Positions 8,930-17,735 of a stretch of 64,000 nt of DNA are shown here, piece after piece (position 1 is the first letter of the stretch; each line of letters starts with the position of its first letter). The stretch covers positions 1,511,146 through 1,575,145 of the forward strand of contig NZ_JAGSOJ010000001.1 of the NCBI RefSeq assembly GCF_023684385.1. Direction: 5' to 3'. The notes beneath the pieces are model-generated. The model made no database searches and was not told where the DNA came from. It saw nothing but the letters and a program-made list of their open reading frames with translations. Made by a program: the position numbers and the translations under genes. The DNA comes from Oceanirhabdus seepicola. Lineage in GTDB: Bacteria; Bacillota; Clostridia; Clostridiales; Clostridiaceae.

Positions 8930-9817
8930 ATGATAGATAATAAACTCTTAACCTTTATAACTGTAGCTAAAGTGAAAAATTTAACTAAATCATCTGAACT
9001 ACTAAATATTACTCAGCCTGCTGTTTCACAGCACATCAAAGCTCTTGAAAATTATTATAATAAGAAACTCTTATATAAAAATGGAAAAACTATGGAATTA
9101 ACAGCAGAAGGTGAAATTTTATTACAATATGCTGAAGAACTAAATAAAATCAGTAAAAAAGCCTTTAATGAAATTACTAATTCATCATATAAAAAAAGAT
9201 TTAAAATTGGCGCCACTTTAACACTAGGTGGTTATGTTCTACCTCAACTTATAGGTTTTTATAAACCATCACATGAAAACATTGAAATTTTCCTCGAAGT
9301 TAATAATACAATAAATATACTCAATAGTCTTATAAGAGGTGAATTAGATTTAGCTATAGTGGAAGGACCTTTTAATAAAAATCGTTTTAAGTATACAAAA
9401 TTAAAAGATGATGAGCTAATTTTAGTTTTTTCTCCTGAGCATTATTTTTTTGATAAATCTACTGTTACTATTGATGAAGTATTGAATGGGAATCTTATAC
9501 TAAGAGAAGAAGGTTCTGGCACAAGAAAAGTCCTGGAAAATTCTTTATTTGAAAAAGGATATAGTATAGCTTCAGAGGATATATATATGGAAATTGGAGA
9601 TATCAATGCTACAATATCGTTAGTCAAGTCAAATGTTGGTTATACTATAATTTCAAAAGAAGCAGTTAAGGAAGACTTAAATAATCATACGCTATATACC
9701 TTACCAATTAAAGATATGAAAATCTTAAGGGAATTTAATTTTGTATACGCTAATAACTCACCACTAGATTTTATAACTGATTTTGTTTTATTTTGTAAGA
9801 ATAATATATATAAGTAA
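8930..9817 (+). CDS. LysR family transcriptional regulator
   Basis: A 295-aa LysR-type regulator. The start chosen is ATG 8930 with AGAGGTG upstream; a GTG at 8921 lies inside this RBS. The N-terminal winged helix (1-60) contains TKSSELLNITQPAVSQHIKALE, the family signature. The C-terminal periplasmic-binding-like effector domain runs from ~90 to 290. It is followed in the same direction by a siroheme/4Fe-4S reductase gene, which resembles the CysL/CbbR arrangement and suggests it controls that gene. The co-inducer is unknown. Confidence 0.92.
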   Translation: MIDNKLLTFITVAKVKNLTKSSELLNITQPAVSQHIKALENYYNKKLLYKNGKTMELTAEGEILLQYAEELNKISKKAFNEITNSSYKKRFKIGATLTLGGYVLPQLIGFYKPSHENIEIFLEVNNTINILNSLIRGELDLAIVEGPFNKNRFKYTKLKDDELILVFSPEHYFFDKSTVTIDEVLNGNLILREEGSGTRKVLENSLFEKGYSIASEDIYMEIGDINATISLVKSNVGYTIISKEAVKEDLNNHTLYTLPIKDMKILREFNFVYANNSPLDFITDFVLFCKNNIYK

Positions 9818-9934
9818 ATCTTATAGTTATATAATAAATCATAATTTTTATTTATAGCTTCTCGGTGTTATAATGATTTCAGCTATAAAGCAGTAATTAT
9901 ATTTATGAACAAAATATAATAGGAGTTGATTTCA

Positions 9935-10780
9935 ATGAACAAAGAAGAAATATCTCAATTAAAATCTGAAGGTTTTATTCCAATAAAAAACGGTCTTTTC
10001 TCAGTAAGAATTATTAGTGATGCTGGTGTTTTCTCAGCAAAAAAAATGAATTTCGTGAATGAAATTGCTCAAAAATTTGGAAACGGTACAATTTCTTTTA
10101 CAACTCGCCTATGTATCGAAATTCCTATGATAAAACCTGAAGATATTGATAGTGTAAAAAAAGCTATAAATGAAGCGGGATTAATTAACGGTGGTACAGG
10201 CAAAAAAGTACGTCCTGTCGTTGCTTGTAAAGGAACAGTTTGTTCCCATGGATTATTTGATACTCAAGGTATTGCAAATAAAATCAAAGATGAATTTTTT
10301 ATGAAACAAACCCTTCCATCTAAGTTTAAAATAGGCTTAGTCGGTTGCCCAAACAACTGTGCTAAAGCTTCTTTAAATGATTTAGGTTTTGTTGGCCAAG
10401 CCTATGTTTCTTTTGATGAAGAAACATGCATTTCTTGTGGAAAATGTATTTCTGTTTGTAAAGCCAAGGCTTTATCAATGGAAAATAAAAAATTAAACTT
10501 TGATAAAGACCAATGTGTAAATTGTGGTGAATGTTCTATTGTTTGTCCTTTTGATGCAATGACTGTTATAAAAAAGGGAATGTCTATTTATATAGGCGGA
10601 AGATTTGGAAGAAATTACAGAATAGGTGATGAATTAGATGATTTATACTCACCTGAAGATGCATTAAAAATTACTGAAAAAGTAATTGACTATTATAAAA
10701 CAAATGCAGAACAAGGTGAAAGATTTGCATCTATGATTGAAAGAATTGGAATTAAAAAAGTTAAAAATGAAATTCTATAG
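9935..10780 (+). CDS. Small sulfite/nitrite reductase-like protein with two ferredoxin clusters
   Basis: A 281-aa redox protein from ATG 9935 (AGGAG nine bases upstream). Residues ~1-70 resemble the NIR/SIR ferredoxin-like half-domain. Residues ~95-150 carry Cys98-x4-Cys103 and Cys138-x3-Cys142, the pattern that holds a 4Fe-4S/siroheme centre in sulfite reductases. Two CxxCxxCxxxC ferredoxin motifs follow (165-175 and 194-204). It resembles AsrC (anaerobic sulfite reductase) but is shorter and has no asrA/asrB neighbours. The preceding LysR gene may regulate it. Whether it reduces sulfite, nitrite or another substrate is open. Confidence 0.82.
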   Translation: MNKEEISQLKSEGFIPIKNGLFSVRIISDAGVFSAKKMNFVNEIAQKFGNGTISFTTRLCIEIPMIKPEDIDSVKKAINEAGLINGGTGKKVRPVVACKGTVCSHGLFDTQGIANKIKDEFFMKQTLPSKFKIGLVGCPNNCAKASLNDLGFVGQAYVSFDEETCISCGKCISVCKAKALSMENKKLNFDKDQCVNCGECSIVCPFDAMTVIKKGMSIYIGGRFGRNYRIGDELDDLYSPEDALKITEKVIDYYKTNAEQGERFASMIERIGIKKVKNEIL

Positions 10781-10793
10781 TTACAGCATTTTA

Positions 10794-10843
10794 AAATAAG
10801 TAACAAGTCATAAATGAGTGTATTTATGACTTGTTACTTATTT
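10794..10843. terminator. Bidirectional intrinsic terminator
   Basis: Perfect 22-bp inverted repeat (10794-10815 with 10822-10843, 6-nt loop) ending in a T-run. It lies between the convergent reductase and antiporter genes. Confidence 0.9.
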
Positions 10844-10892
10844 TTATACCACTGATTTTTATATTATATACAAATTATTTAATCATGCTTAA

Positions 10893-12155
10893 TTATGAAG
10901 CCTGTATTACATTCTCAGTATTCAACTCTAATTCTTTTTTACCATCTAATTCTCCAGCAAGTTTAAATCCTTGTTTGGCTAATATTACTGCTATCACTTC
11001 ATTGATAACAGCCGCTGCTGCAATCGTTCCCTGAATAATTTCAGCATACTCAGGTGCAGGTTGCATAAGCGTACTAACCGCAATCCCAGTAAAAATTAAA
11101 GAAACACCTGAGTGTGGCAACAATGTAAACCCTAAATACTTTTTAACAGTTACAGGTGCTTTAGAAATCACAGCCCCAATATAAGCTCCCCCTAATTTAC
11201 CAATGGCACGAGCCACTATATAGATTGCTGTAAATAGTCCTGCCCCTAGAATCAAATGAAAGTCTAGTGGTGCACCTAAGTTAATAATAAGAATAATCAT
11301 GGTTAAGATTATCACTATATTTATATTTTCTTTTATTTGATCCAATCTTTTTCTCGGTATTATATTCGCAAAAGTAGCAGAAAAAGTTACACCTACAAGC
11401 ATTAAATTCATCATAGGCTCTGGTAATATATACTCATTAATATACATACCCACTCCAGTTGTAGCTATTATACATGCTAATGCCAAGAAAATAGTACTCT
11501 TTTTATCAACTTCTTTTTTAAGCACAAATGACGCTAAAACTCCCATTACAATACCTACTATAATTGACAAAAGAATTATAAGTGGTGCATAGTAAAGTGG
11601 AAGACCTCCACCAGCTAAAATATTTGAAATTATGCCTATTACCATAAAGAAAACAATTAGTGCAATTACATCATCTAAAATAGCTAAGGGAATAAGTGTG
11701 CTTGTCACTGGCCCTTTCGCCTTATACTCATTAATAATTGATAACGAAGGTGCCGGTGCTGTTGCTAATGCAATTGCACCAAAAATAAACGCTAAATAAA
11801 TCGGAATATCTGTAACGGCAAATATACAACCAAAGGCCACTGTCACAATCAAAAAAGCACCAAATGCTTCAGTAAAACATATTGTTAAAATTTGCTTTCC
11901 TGATTTTTTCAAGTCTTTCCAAATCAATTCAGTACCAATAAAAAGGCCTGCTGTTATTTCACAGATACTACTAATAACATGAAACCATGTACTGTTTAAC
12001 ATACTATCACTTAACCATCCTAATGCATACGGACCTATCAACATTCCTGTCAAAAGCCATCCTAAAATCGCTGGCATCTTAACTTTTGTAGCTAACTTTC
12101 CTACCATTATTGCAATGGCAATAAAAACAATCAATAATAATATCCCTTTTATCAT
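10893..12155 (-). CDS. Cation:proton antiporter (CPA2 / Na+/H+ exchanger family)
   Basis: A 420-aa integral membrane protein with about 12 hydrophobic helices and no C-terminal TrkA-N domain, typical of short CPA2 exchangers such as NapA/GerN. It probably exchanges Na+ or K+ for protons. Segments such as GWLLTGMLIGPYALGWL near the N-terminus and LIPLAILDDVIALIVFFMV around 157-175 (the ion-binding 'DD' region) fit the family. It follows a TetR gene by 22 bases on the same strand, so the two form an operon that is probably TetR-controlled. Confidence 0.9.
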   Translation of the reverse strand: MIKGILLLIVFIAIAIMVGKLATKVKMPAILGWLLTGMLIGPYALGWLSDSMLNSTWFHVISSICEITAGLFIGTELIWKDLKKSGKQILTICFTEAFGAFLIVTVAFGCIFAVTDIPIYLAFIFGAIALATAPAPSLSIINEYKAKGPVTSTLIPLAILDDVIALIVFFMVIGIISNILAGGGLPLYYAPLIILLSIIVGIVMGVLASFVLKKEVDKKSTIFLALACIIATTGVGMYINEYILPEPMMNLMLVGVTFSATFANIIPRKRLDQIKENINIVIILTMIILIINLGAPLDFHLILGAGLFTAIYIVARAIGKLGGAYIGAVISKAPVTVKKYLGFTLLPHSGVSLIFTGIAVSTLMQPAPEYAEIIQGTIAAAAVINEVIAVILAKQGFKLAGELDGKKELELNTENVIQAS

Positions 12156-12177
12156 TTCTCTCTTTCATCTCCAATAT

Positions 12178-12804
12178 TTATTTTACAATCCCATAAAAAA
12201 GCATATTGAGCATATTTACATATTCTTTTGTATACTTTTCTATCATGCATGATTTTTCATCCACCGATAATAAATTATCATGTTGCATTTTCATATGTAA
12301 ATAATTGCCTAAGCCTATGATAGTTTCCACAACTTGCTCTGTAGTAACATTTGACTTAAGATTTAGACCATCTAAAATTTCATGACAAAAACATCTATTT
12401 GTTTTCTTCACTGGTTTTCTTAATGTATCAATCTCATATATCAAATGTTTTGGTGGATTGAATGTAGCTGTAAAAAATATCTGCTCATAATAAGGATATT
12501 TATTAAAAAATTCAAATCTTTTTTGGATAAAGTTCCTCAAATTTTCTTCAATATTTGAATCAGTAAGTTGAAAATTTTCTTCCAAATAGACACTTAAATC
12601 AATAAAAAGTTTTTCTACGCAAAGAAGAAAAATCTCATCCTTATTTTTGTAATAGTGGAATAATAACCCTTTTGAAATCTTATTATTCTTACAAATATTA
12701 TTGATAGATGCTGATGAATAATCTTTTTCTCCAAACTCTTTCAGACTTGCTATTAAAATTCTTTCTCTACTGATTTTATTTTGTTGTTCTCTATTCAATT
12801 TCAT
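12178..12804 (-). CDS. TetR/AcrR family transcriptional regulator
   Basis: A 208-aa repressor. The N-terminal HTH (10-55) reads RERILIASLKEFGEKDYSSASINNICKNNKISKGLLFHYYKNKDE, cut here in description at the family's conserved G-x-L-x-x-Y-x-x-x-K-x-x-(I/L) tail. The C-terminal ligand domain is helical and divergent. GGAGGCG precedes the ATG. It is upstream of, and probably co-transcribed with, the cation antiporter, so it is likely a local autoregulator. The ligand is unknown. Confidence 0.9.
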   Translation of the reverse strand: MKLNREQQNKISRERILIASLKEFGEKDYSSASINNICKNNKISKGLLFHYYKNKDEIFLLCVEKLFIDLSVYLEENFQLTDSNIEENLRNFIQKRFEFFNKYPYYEQIFFTATFNPPKHLIYEIDTLRKPVKKTNRCFCHEILDGLNLKSNVTTEQVVETIIGLGNYLHMKMQHDNLLSVDEKSCMIEKYTKEYVNMLNMLFYGIVK

Positions 12805-12984
12805 CGCCTCCCTTCTTATTAAGAAGACCCCTTAAAAACAAACCTTGTGGTCCGTATTATATTATAGTTCATCATATAATTAAATTCAATCCCCATTACA
12901 ACAACAATAACCAGTTTTACCTATTATCACATATTTAGTTAATTCATAATATACTAATATAAATTTTTAGTGGGAGATGATAGT

Positions 12985-13719
12985 ATGCATTACTATCCAC
13001 CTTATCGGGAATTACAAAAGCAGAATAACTATATATATATACTTGATTTTAAACAACAAGATGTGAACGGAGATAATATTATAGATAGTATTTACTTAGT
13101 TGGTGATAAACCTAATGAAATAGAAAGTCCCTTTACTGACAATATAGCATTATTAATTCATGATGGAAAAACCAATATTTCTACCACAATATCTTTAAAA
13201 GAAAATGCTGGCTATAACCCAACAATCTTTTTAGGTGATTTCACTGGAAATAAAGTTAGTGATATTTTAATTAGCATTGATTCAGGTGGAAGCGGTGGAT
13301 ATGGTTTTTATTATATTTATTCATATATAAGCAATACTCTAGAAAAGATTTTTGACCATGCGAAATTTAACCAAGAGTACAAATACGATGTAATATATAA
13401 AGATTATGATGAGGTTGAAGTTAAAGAGAAAGATAAATCTAAGAAATATATCATAGACATTAAATATAAAGGAAAAGAGTATTTATCAGAAATATATGAT
13501 TCCAATGGTAGACTTAAAGTACCTATTCAAGGATGGGTTAATCCTTTAGGAGGCTTATATCCTGTAGATTTTCAGCGAGATGGAACTTATGAATTATATG
13601 CATACCAGAGAATAGCTGGTAGATATAATGCTGATGGATTGGGATATGTTCAAACATCATTAAAATGGACTGAGGGAGAATTTGTTCCTTTCTTTCAAAC
13701 AGTGGGAATACAAGGATAA
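12985..13719 (+). CDS. VCBS/FG-GAP repeat-like protein of unknown function
   Basis: A 244-aa protein from ATG 12985 (GGGAGA upstream; an in-frame GTG at 12970 sits on the RBS). It has Asp/Asn-rich turns such as QQDVNGDNIIDSIYLVGD near 20-37 and DFTGNKVSDILISIDSGG near 85-100, resembling the calcium-binding FG-GAP/VCBS beta-propeller repeat. No signal peptide is visible. Similar single-gene proteins occur in clostridia and bacilli, but the role is not established. It is monocistronic and ends at its own terminator. Confidence 0.7.
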   Translation: MHYYPPYRELQKQNNYIYILDFKQQDVNGDNIIDSIYLVGDKPNEIESPFTDNIALLIHDGKTNISTTISLKENAGYNPTIFLGDFTGNKVSDILISIDSGGSGGYGFYYIYSYISNTLEKIFDHAKFNQEYKYDVIYKDYDEVEVKEKDKSKKYIIDIKYKGKEYLSEIYDSNGRLKVPIQGWVNPLGGLYPVDFQRDGTYELYAYQRIAGRYNADGLGYVQTSLKWTEGEFVPFFQTVGIQG

Positions 13720-13729
13720 AAACTGAAGA

Positions 13730-13751
13730 AGGAGAGTAAATATACTCTCCT
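13730..13751. terminator. Bidirectional intrinsic terminator
   Basis: AGGAGAGTA (13730-13738) pairs with 13743-13751 around a 4-nt loop. It lies between the convergent VCBS-like and MATE genes. Confidence 0.75.
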
Positions 13752-13773
13752 CATATACAAAATATTATATTAA

Positions 13774-15135
13774 TTAAGCTATTTCTTTTTTCTCGTTTTC
13801 TTTCAATGATCCAAATGGATACCTTCTCATACATACAATTCCTACAATAATTGTAGCAACTTCAGCAAATATTACTGCCATCCAAATACCTTGATCACCA
13901 AATATAAGTGGCAATATTATTAACCCTATTATAAGTGCTATAAGACTTCGTGATAATGCAAGCATTCCAGATAATACAGGGGAATTTACAGCAGTGTAAT
14001 AAGTAGCTAATGTTATATTTACCCCACTCAATATGAATGCGAATGAATAAAAATATAATATATTTGCAGCCATATTAATAGTCCCTTGCTCTTTAATAAA
14101 AATACTAGCCATACCTTCACCAAATATCAATGAAACTAAACATAGGATAAACCCTGAAGCTAAATTTGCATATATGGACATATTTCTTAATTTTTTAACT
14201 CTATGAAGTTTTTGAGCACCAATATTAAAACTCACAGCAGATTGGATTGCTTCTGCAAATCCATAAAAAACTGCTGTTGATATTGTTGTTATCTGTAGTG
14301 CTACGGAATATGCCGCCACACCTTGTATTCCTATTTTCTTAATTATAATCACATTATATATGAATCCAGCAATAGATGCTGCAGCCATACTAAGTAATTC
14401 AGATGACCCATTAAATAACATAGCCCATATTTCTTTTCTTCTAAAAATAGGAAGCGAGAACTTCCATGATGATTTATATTTAATCATATACAACATCAAC
14501 ACCCAAGGAATCAATTGCGAAACCCCTGTTGCAAGAGCAGCTCCTTTCATGCTCCATCCTAAAACGCCAACAAACAAATAATCCAATAATATATTTATCA
14601 TCGTACCACTTAGTATAATCACAACCACCTCAACAGGTTTCCCATCTAATTTCAAGAAAAATGTGAAAGCAAATGTTAATAAAAATGGTAAGAAGAACAG
14701 GGATATTGTTTTTGTATAATCAATCATAAATTCTGCTACTTTCCCTTTTGCACCTAATAAACTAGAAAGTTTTCCACTCAAACCAATTAAGAGAACCGTG
14801 CCTGTAACTGCTGCGATACTCAACAGCACTATTGTAACATTGAAATAGTTATTACTTTTTTCTAATTCCTTCTTTCCTTTATGAATGCCCGCTAGTGTAG
14901 TTCCTCCAATACCAACCATTGTACCTATTCCAGCAAGTAACATTAAAATTGGCATTATAAGAGTAATAGCAGATAACCCCTCCGCTCCAACATACCTTCC
15001 AATAAATATTGAATCCACAAGCCCTGCTGTACTCTCCGCCAACATTGCCAGTATAGACGGAATGGCATAGTTCAAAAATATCTTCACAATCTTATCATTT
15101 CCTAAGTCAACATGTGTTTTCTTTGATTTATTCAT
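13774..15135 (-). CDS. MATE family efflux transporter
   Basis: Multidrug and toxic-compound extrusion antiporter, 453 aa, with about 12 membrane helices in two MatE halves (~20-180 and ~245-410). The N-terminal half begins IFLNYAIPSILAMLAESTAGLVDSIFIGRY, shortened here to the recognised P-x-x-x-x-x-x-x-x-x-x-x-D family pattern. It presumably uses a Na+ or H+ gradient to expel drugs. It is transcribed divergently from a MerR regulator and has a MerR-type promoter with a 19-bp spacer, so it is probably activated by that regulator. Confidence 0.93.
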   Translation of the reverse strand: MNKSKKTHVDLGNDKIVKIFLNYAIPSILAMLAESTAGLVDSIFIGRYVGAEGLSAITLIMPILMLLAGIGTMVGIGGTTLAGIHKGKKELEKSNNYFNVTIVLLSIAAVTGTVLLIGLSGKLSSLLGAKGKVAEFMIDYTKTISLFFLPFLLTFAFTFFLKLDGKPVEVVVIILSGTMINILLDYLFVGVLGWSMKGAALATGVSQLIPWVLMLYMIKYKSSWKFSLPIFRRKEIWAMLFNGSSELLSMAAASIAGFIYNVIIIKKIGIQGVAAYSVALQITTISTAVFYGFAEAIQSAVSFNIGAQKLHRVKKLRNMSIYANLASGFILCLVSLIFGEGMASIFIKEQGTINMAANILYFYSFAFILSGVNITLATYYTAVNSPVLSGMLALSRSLIALIIGLIILPLIFGDQGIWMAVIFAEVATIIVGIVCMRRYPFGSLKENEKKEIA

Positions 15136-15198
15136 CTCCTCTTATATCCTCCAACATTATTATATCTAACTCATCTTTAAATTAGCTATTATCACACC

Positions 15199-15227
15199 TT
15201 GTAATAATCATTCTATTTCTATATAAT
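15199..15227 (+). promoter_or_regulatory. Promoter of the MerR regulator gene
   Basis: TTGTAA (15199-15204), a 17-bp spacer and TATAAT (15222-15227). Its -10 overlaps the -10 of the opposing MATE promoter, so the two promoters face each other and should compete. Confidence 0.7.
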
Positions 15228-15253
15228 AAACCTTAAAGTAAGTTTAAGGTCAA
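15223..15253 (-). promoter_or_regulatory. MerR-type promoter and operator of the MATE gene
   Basis: On the minus strand TTGACC (15248-15253) and TATTAT (15223-15228) are separated by 19 bp, the over-long spacer typical of MerR-activated promoters. An 8-bp perfect inverted repeat (ACCTTAAA / TTTAAGGT, 15230-15250) lies within the spacer. Confidence 0.82.
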
Positions 15254-15270
15254 TAAGGAGGTTATGAACA

Positions 15271-16062
15271 TTGCGTAAATATTTAACTATTGGTGAACTT
15301 GCAGACTTAATGAAAATTTCAACATCCAATATCAGATACTATGAGAAAGAAGGATTACTATCCCCCTGCAAGATCGATGATAATGGATATAGGCTTTATG
15401 ATTTCAACGAACTAGATAGATTGGAAACAATTCTATTACTTAGGAAATTGGATGTTCCTCTTAAGCAATTAAAGTGCATAATCAACAACTACTCTATTGA
15501 CGATTACATGGAAATCTTAAACTCCTCATTATCATCCATAGACTCAAAAATAGAACAATTGAAGAATAAAAGAAAATACATTGCTAAAAAATTAAATTAT
15601 GTTGAAAATTTTAAGAAAGTAAAAAAAGATTATCGTGTGATTAACCTACCTGAGAGAGTACTCTATTGCCTTCATACAGGAAAAATATTTGAATATACAG
15701 TTAAAGAAACCTATGAGATTATGAAGTCCCAAAATATAGATTATTTAGATATATATCAGGATAACTATATAATCCCTTTAGATAATGATACCTTCAATCT
15801 TTGTATACTTAAAACCCCTGGGATGAAAGTTTTTGAACGTTTCGATAAAATTCTCCTTCAGGAAGGTTCCTACTTAAACTATGGGATTTTTATTCAAAAC
15901 TACGATGAAGTCGATATTGAAATAGCTAAATTTTATGATTATATGAGAGAGAATAACCTTTCCCCTATAAGTAAACTGATTATAATTGAAAATACAAAAT
16001 CTGCAGATTTCGATTTGAACAGCATATATTTAGACCTACAAATCCTCATCAAGAAATGTTAA
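15271..16062 (+). CDS. MerR family transcriptional regulator (multidrug type)
   Basis: A 263-aa regulator starting at TTG 15271. AAGGAGG lies nine bases upstream, and the closer ATG at 15264 hits a stop after three codons, so TTG is the start. The MerR winged helix spans 1-72 (LTIGELADLMKISTSNIRYY), a coiled-coil dimerisation helix ~75-115, and a C-terminal GyrI/BmrR-like effector domain ~120-263. Divergence from the MATE transporter and the operator between them indicate drug-responsive activation of efflux. Confidence 0.92.
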   Translation: MRKYLTIGELADLMKISTSNIRYYEKEGLLSPCKIDDNGYRLYDFNELDRLETILLLRKLDVPLKQLKCIINNYSIDDYMEILNSSLSSIDSKIEQLKNKRKYIAKKLNYVENFKKVKKDYRVINLPERVLYCLHTGKIFEYTVKETYEIMKSQNIDYLDIYQDNYIIPLDNDTFNLCILKTPGMKVFERFDKILLQEGSYLNYGIFIQNYDEVDIEIAKFYDYMRENNLSPISKLIIIENTKSADFDLNSIYLDLQILIKKC

Positions 16063-16091
16063 AGCCGAGGAATCTGAGATTCCTCGGCTTT
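16061..16091 (+). terminator. Intrinsic terminator of the MerR gene
   Basis: Perfect 14-bp GC-rich stem (16061-16074 with 16078-16091, TGA loop) followed by T-rich sequence. It begins immediately after the stop codon. Confidence 0.92.
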
Positions 16092-16125
16092 TTCTTAATA
16101 AATAATATACTTATCAACCTAGTAT

Positions 16126-16204
16126 TATTTCAACTTCTCTTCAAAATCTTTTTTTAAGTTATCTAAGGACTCCTCTTTATCGTAATTCCACTCATTTTTT
16201 CACA
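16126..16204 (-). pseudogene. Possible short gene remnant with frameshift
   Basis: Directly after the stop of the next gene, an AAAGG site and a GTG/ATG open a frame that breaks at once. A neighbouring frame then reads NEWNYDKEESLDNLKKDFEE to a TAA. The composition is strongly protein-like, but only about 24 codons remain and one extra A in a poly-A run disrupts the start. It may be a decayed small ORF or chance. Confidence 0.3.
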
Positions 16205-16210
16205 CCTTTG

Positions 16211-16798
16211 TTACTCTATATAATCTTTCTCCATGCTAAACCACTTCTCCCAAGGTCCAATTAGTTTCTCATGAGGTTCAATACAACCTCGTCTGTACGG
16301 AAAACTCTCTTTTTTATAAAGACCTCTCTCCTTTAGTCCCTTCAACAATTTTTCCATTCTCATATCTCTTTCTTCAATTGATTGACTATATATCAATATT
16401 ACTCTATCACTATCTATTTCTCCTCTTAAGTAACTATCTGGTTTTGCTTCCTCTGGGAATGAATGACTAATTCCACTACCTAATCTACTCCCTACCTCTT
16501 CGAATATTAAAGATTTATCCTTCATCATCTTTCCACTAAGAGTATGGTCTTTATCTGACTCTTCTAATAAGAACAATAAGGTTTCCTCAATATTTGTTAA
16601 ATTTTCTTCCCAGATTTCAAATTTCCAACAATTAATACATTCTTTATTAGGTTTTCTATCAACCTTTAGAGTGTAATAACAAGAAGAACATTTATTACCC
16701 CAACCTTCTCCATGACCAAAGTAAATCCAATAATCATCTTCAGAGAAAGGTACTTTTTTTATGAGTTCATTAAACTCATCTTGGCTTTGTATTTCCAT
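16211..16798 (-). CDS. Hypothetical protein with paired CxxC motifs
   Basis: I do not recognise this 195-aa protein. The start is ATG 16798 after AGGAAGG; a GTG nine bases earlier is open but overlaps the RBS. Residues ~35-60 contain Cys-x2-Cys...Cys-x2-Cys (KCSSCYY ... ECINCWKF), a likely zinc knuckle or ribbon. The rest is acidic and mixed alpha/beta, without membrane segments or a signal peptide. It stands alone between the MerR and azoreductase genes. Confidence 0.7.
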   Translation of the reverse strand: MEIQSQDEFNELIKKVPFSEDDYWIYFGHGEGWGNKCSSCYYTLKVDRKPNKECINCWKFEIWEENLTNIEETLLFLLEESDKDHTLSGKMMKDKSLIFEEVGSRLGSGISHSFPEEAKPDSYLRGEIDSDRVILIYSQSIEERDMRMEKLLKGLKERGLYKKESFPYRRGCIEPHEKLIGPWEKWFSMEKDYIE

Positions 16799-16878
16799 TA
16801 ATATCACCTTCCTAAATCTAATAAATAACCTAAAGTTCTCTTGATAATTCGTTTAAGTCTTTTCTGCTCGCAAATAAA

Positions 16879-16902
16879 AACCACGACATCTTTATCGTGG
16901 TT
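16879..16902 (-). terminator. Intrinsic terminator of the azoreductase gene (ACCACGA family)
   Basis: AACCACGA (16879-16886) pairs with 16895-16902; on the minus strand a T-run follows. Near-identical ACCACGAT/ATCGTGGT stems recur at 19206, 22491 and 36763. Confidence 0.82.
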
Positions 16903-16913
16903 CTGAAAACAGC

Positions 16914-17600
16914 TTAAAAGTTTTTCACAACTTCTTTAACTCTTTCACTTGCTTTAGCTTTAATCTCTTCTGGTCCTGGTACTGGAATAGCAGTTCCTTC
17001 GATTAAAATAGATTCAACATCTGTTACTCCAATAAAGTTCAATACTGTTTTCATATATGAATTACCATGTTCAGCATCTTTAGCAGGACCTTCTGAATAT
17101 ACTCCTCCAGCAGCTTGAATGTGAACAGCTTTTTTATTTTCTAATAGACCAACAGGTCCTTTTTCTGTATATTTAAATGTTTTTCCAGCAATAAGGAATG
17201 TATCTATATAAGCCTTCATCATTGGTGGCATTGAAAGATTCCATAATGGAGTTACAAATATATATTTATCGGCTTCCATAAATTGTTCAGTAAGTTCATT
17301 TATTCTACCTACTTGTGTTTTTTCTGCATCTGTTAATTCTTCAAATCCCTTACCTGATTGCAACTTACCCCATCCCTTAAATACATCAGGATCAATTAGA
17401 GGTATATTCTCTTTATATAAATCAATCTCTATAATTTCATCATTGGGATTATTCTCTTTATATACATTTATAAATTCTCTACCTGCTTGTAAACTGAAAG
17501 ACTGTTCTACTTCTTTTGGATTCGCTGTTATATATAGTACTTTACTCATCTTAATATCATTCCTCTCTTTTGTAAAAATCTTTTTTAATTTATCAAACAT
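16914..17600 (-). CDS. azoR: FMN-dependent NADH-azoreductase
   Basis: Flavodoxin-fold quinone/azo-dye oxidoreductase of the AzoR family, using FMN and NAD(P)H to reduce quinones by two electrons. The core starts [18 protein letters not shown] (17549) and has the FMN-binding [18 protein letters not shown] motif and [10 protein letters not shown]. The start used, ATG 17600, has GAGG nine bases upstream and adds a basic 17-residue leader ([17 protein letters not shown]); MSK at 17549 is the alternative. MarR-type boxes lie upstream, and the DsbA-like predicted selenoprotein gene precedes it by 135 bases. It is probably part of an electrophile/quinone stress regulon. Confidence 0.9.
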   Translation of the reverse strand: MFDKLKKIFTKERNDIKMSKVLYITANPKEVEQSFSLQAGREFINVYKENNPNDEIIEIDLYKENIPLIDPDVFKGWGKLQSGKGFEELTDAEKTQVGRINELTEQFMEADKYIFVTPLWNLSMPPMMKAYIDTFLIAGKTFKYTEKGPVGLLENKKAVHIQAAGGVYSEGPAKDAEHGNSYMKTVLNFIGVTDVESILIEGTAIPVPGPEEIKAKASERVKEVVKNF

Positions 17601-17695
17601 TTTATTAACCTCACTTTATTCATAATTAGGTTCTTCATCTTTAGTAGTTACTATTCACTATCATTGTGACACATTAACCTTGTCATTAATTTTTA

Positions 17696-17719
17696 TTACT
17701 AACTATCCCTATTAGTAAA
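17696..17719. promoter_or_regulatory. Candidate MarR box upstream of the azoreductase gene
   Basis: TTACTAA and TTAGTAA half-sites face each other across a 9-bp gap. They share TACTAAC with the boxes at 18648-18660 and 19138-19150. Confidence 0.45.
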
Positions 17720-17735
17720 ATCCTCATATACTTAA

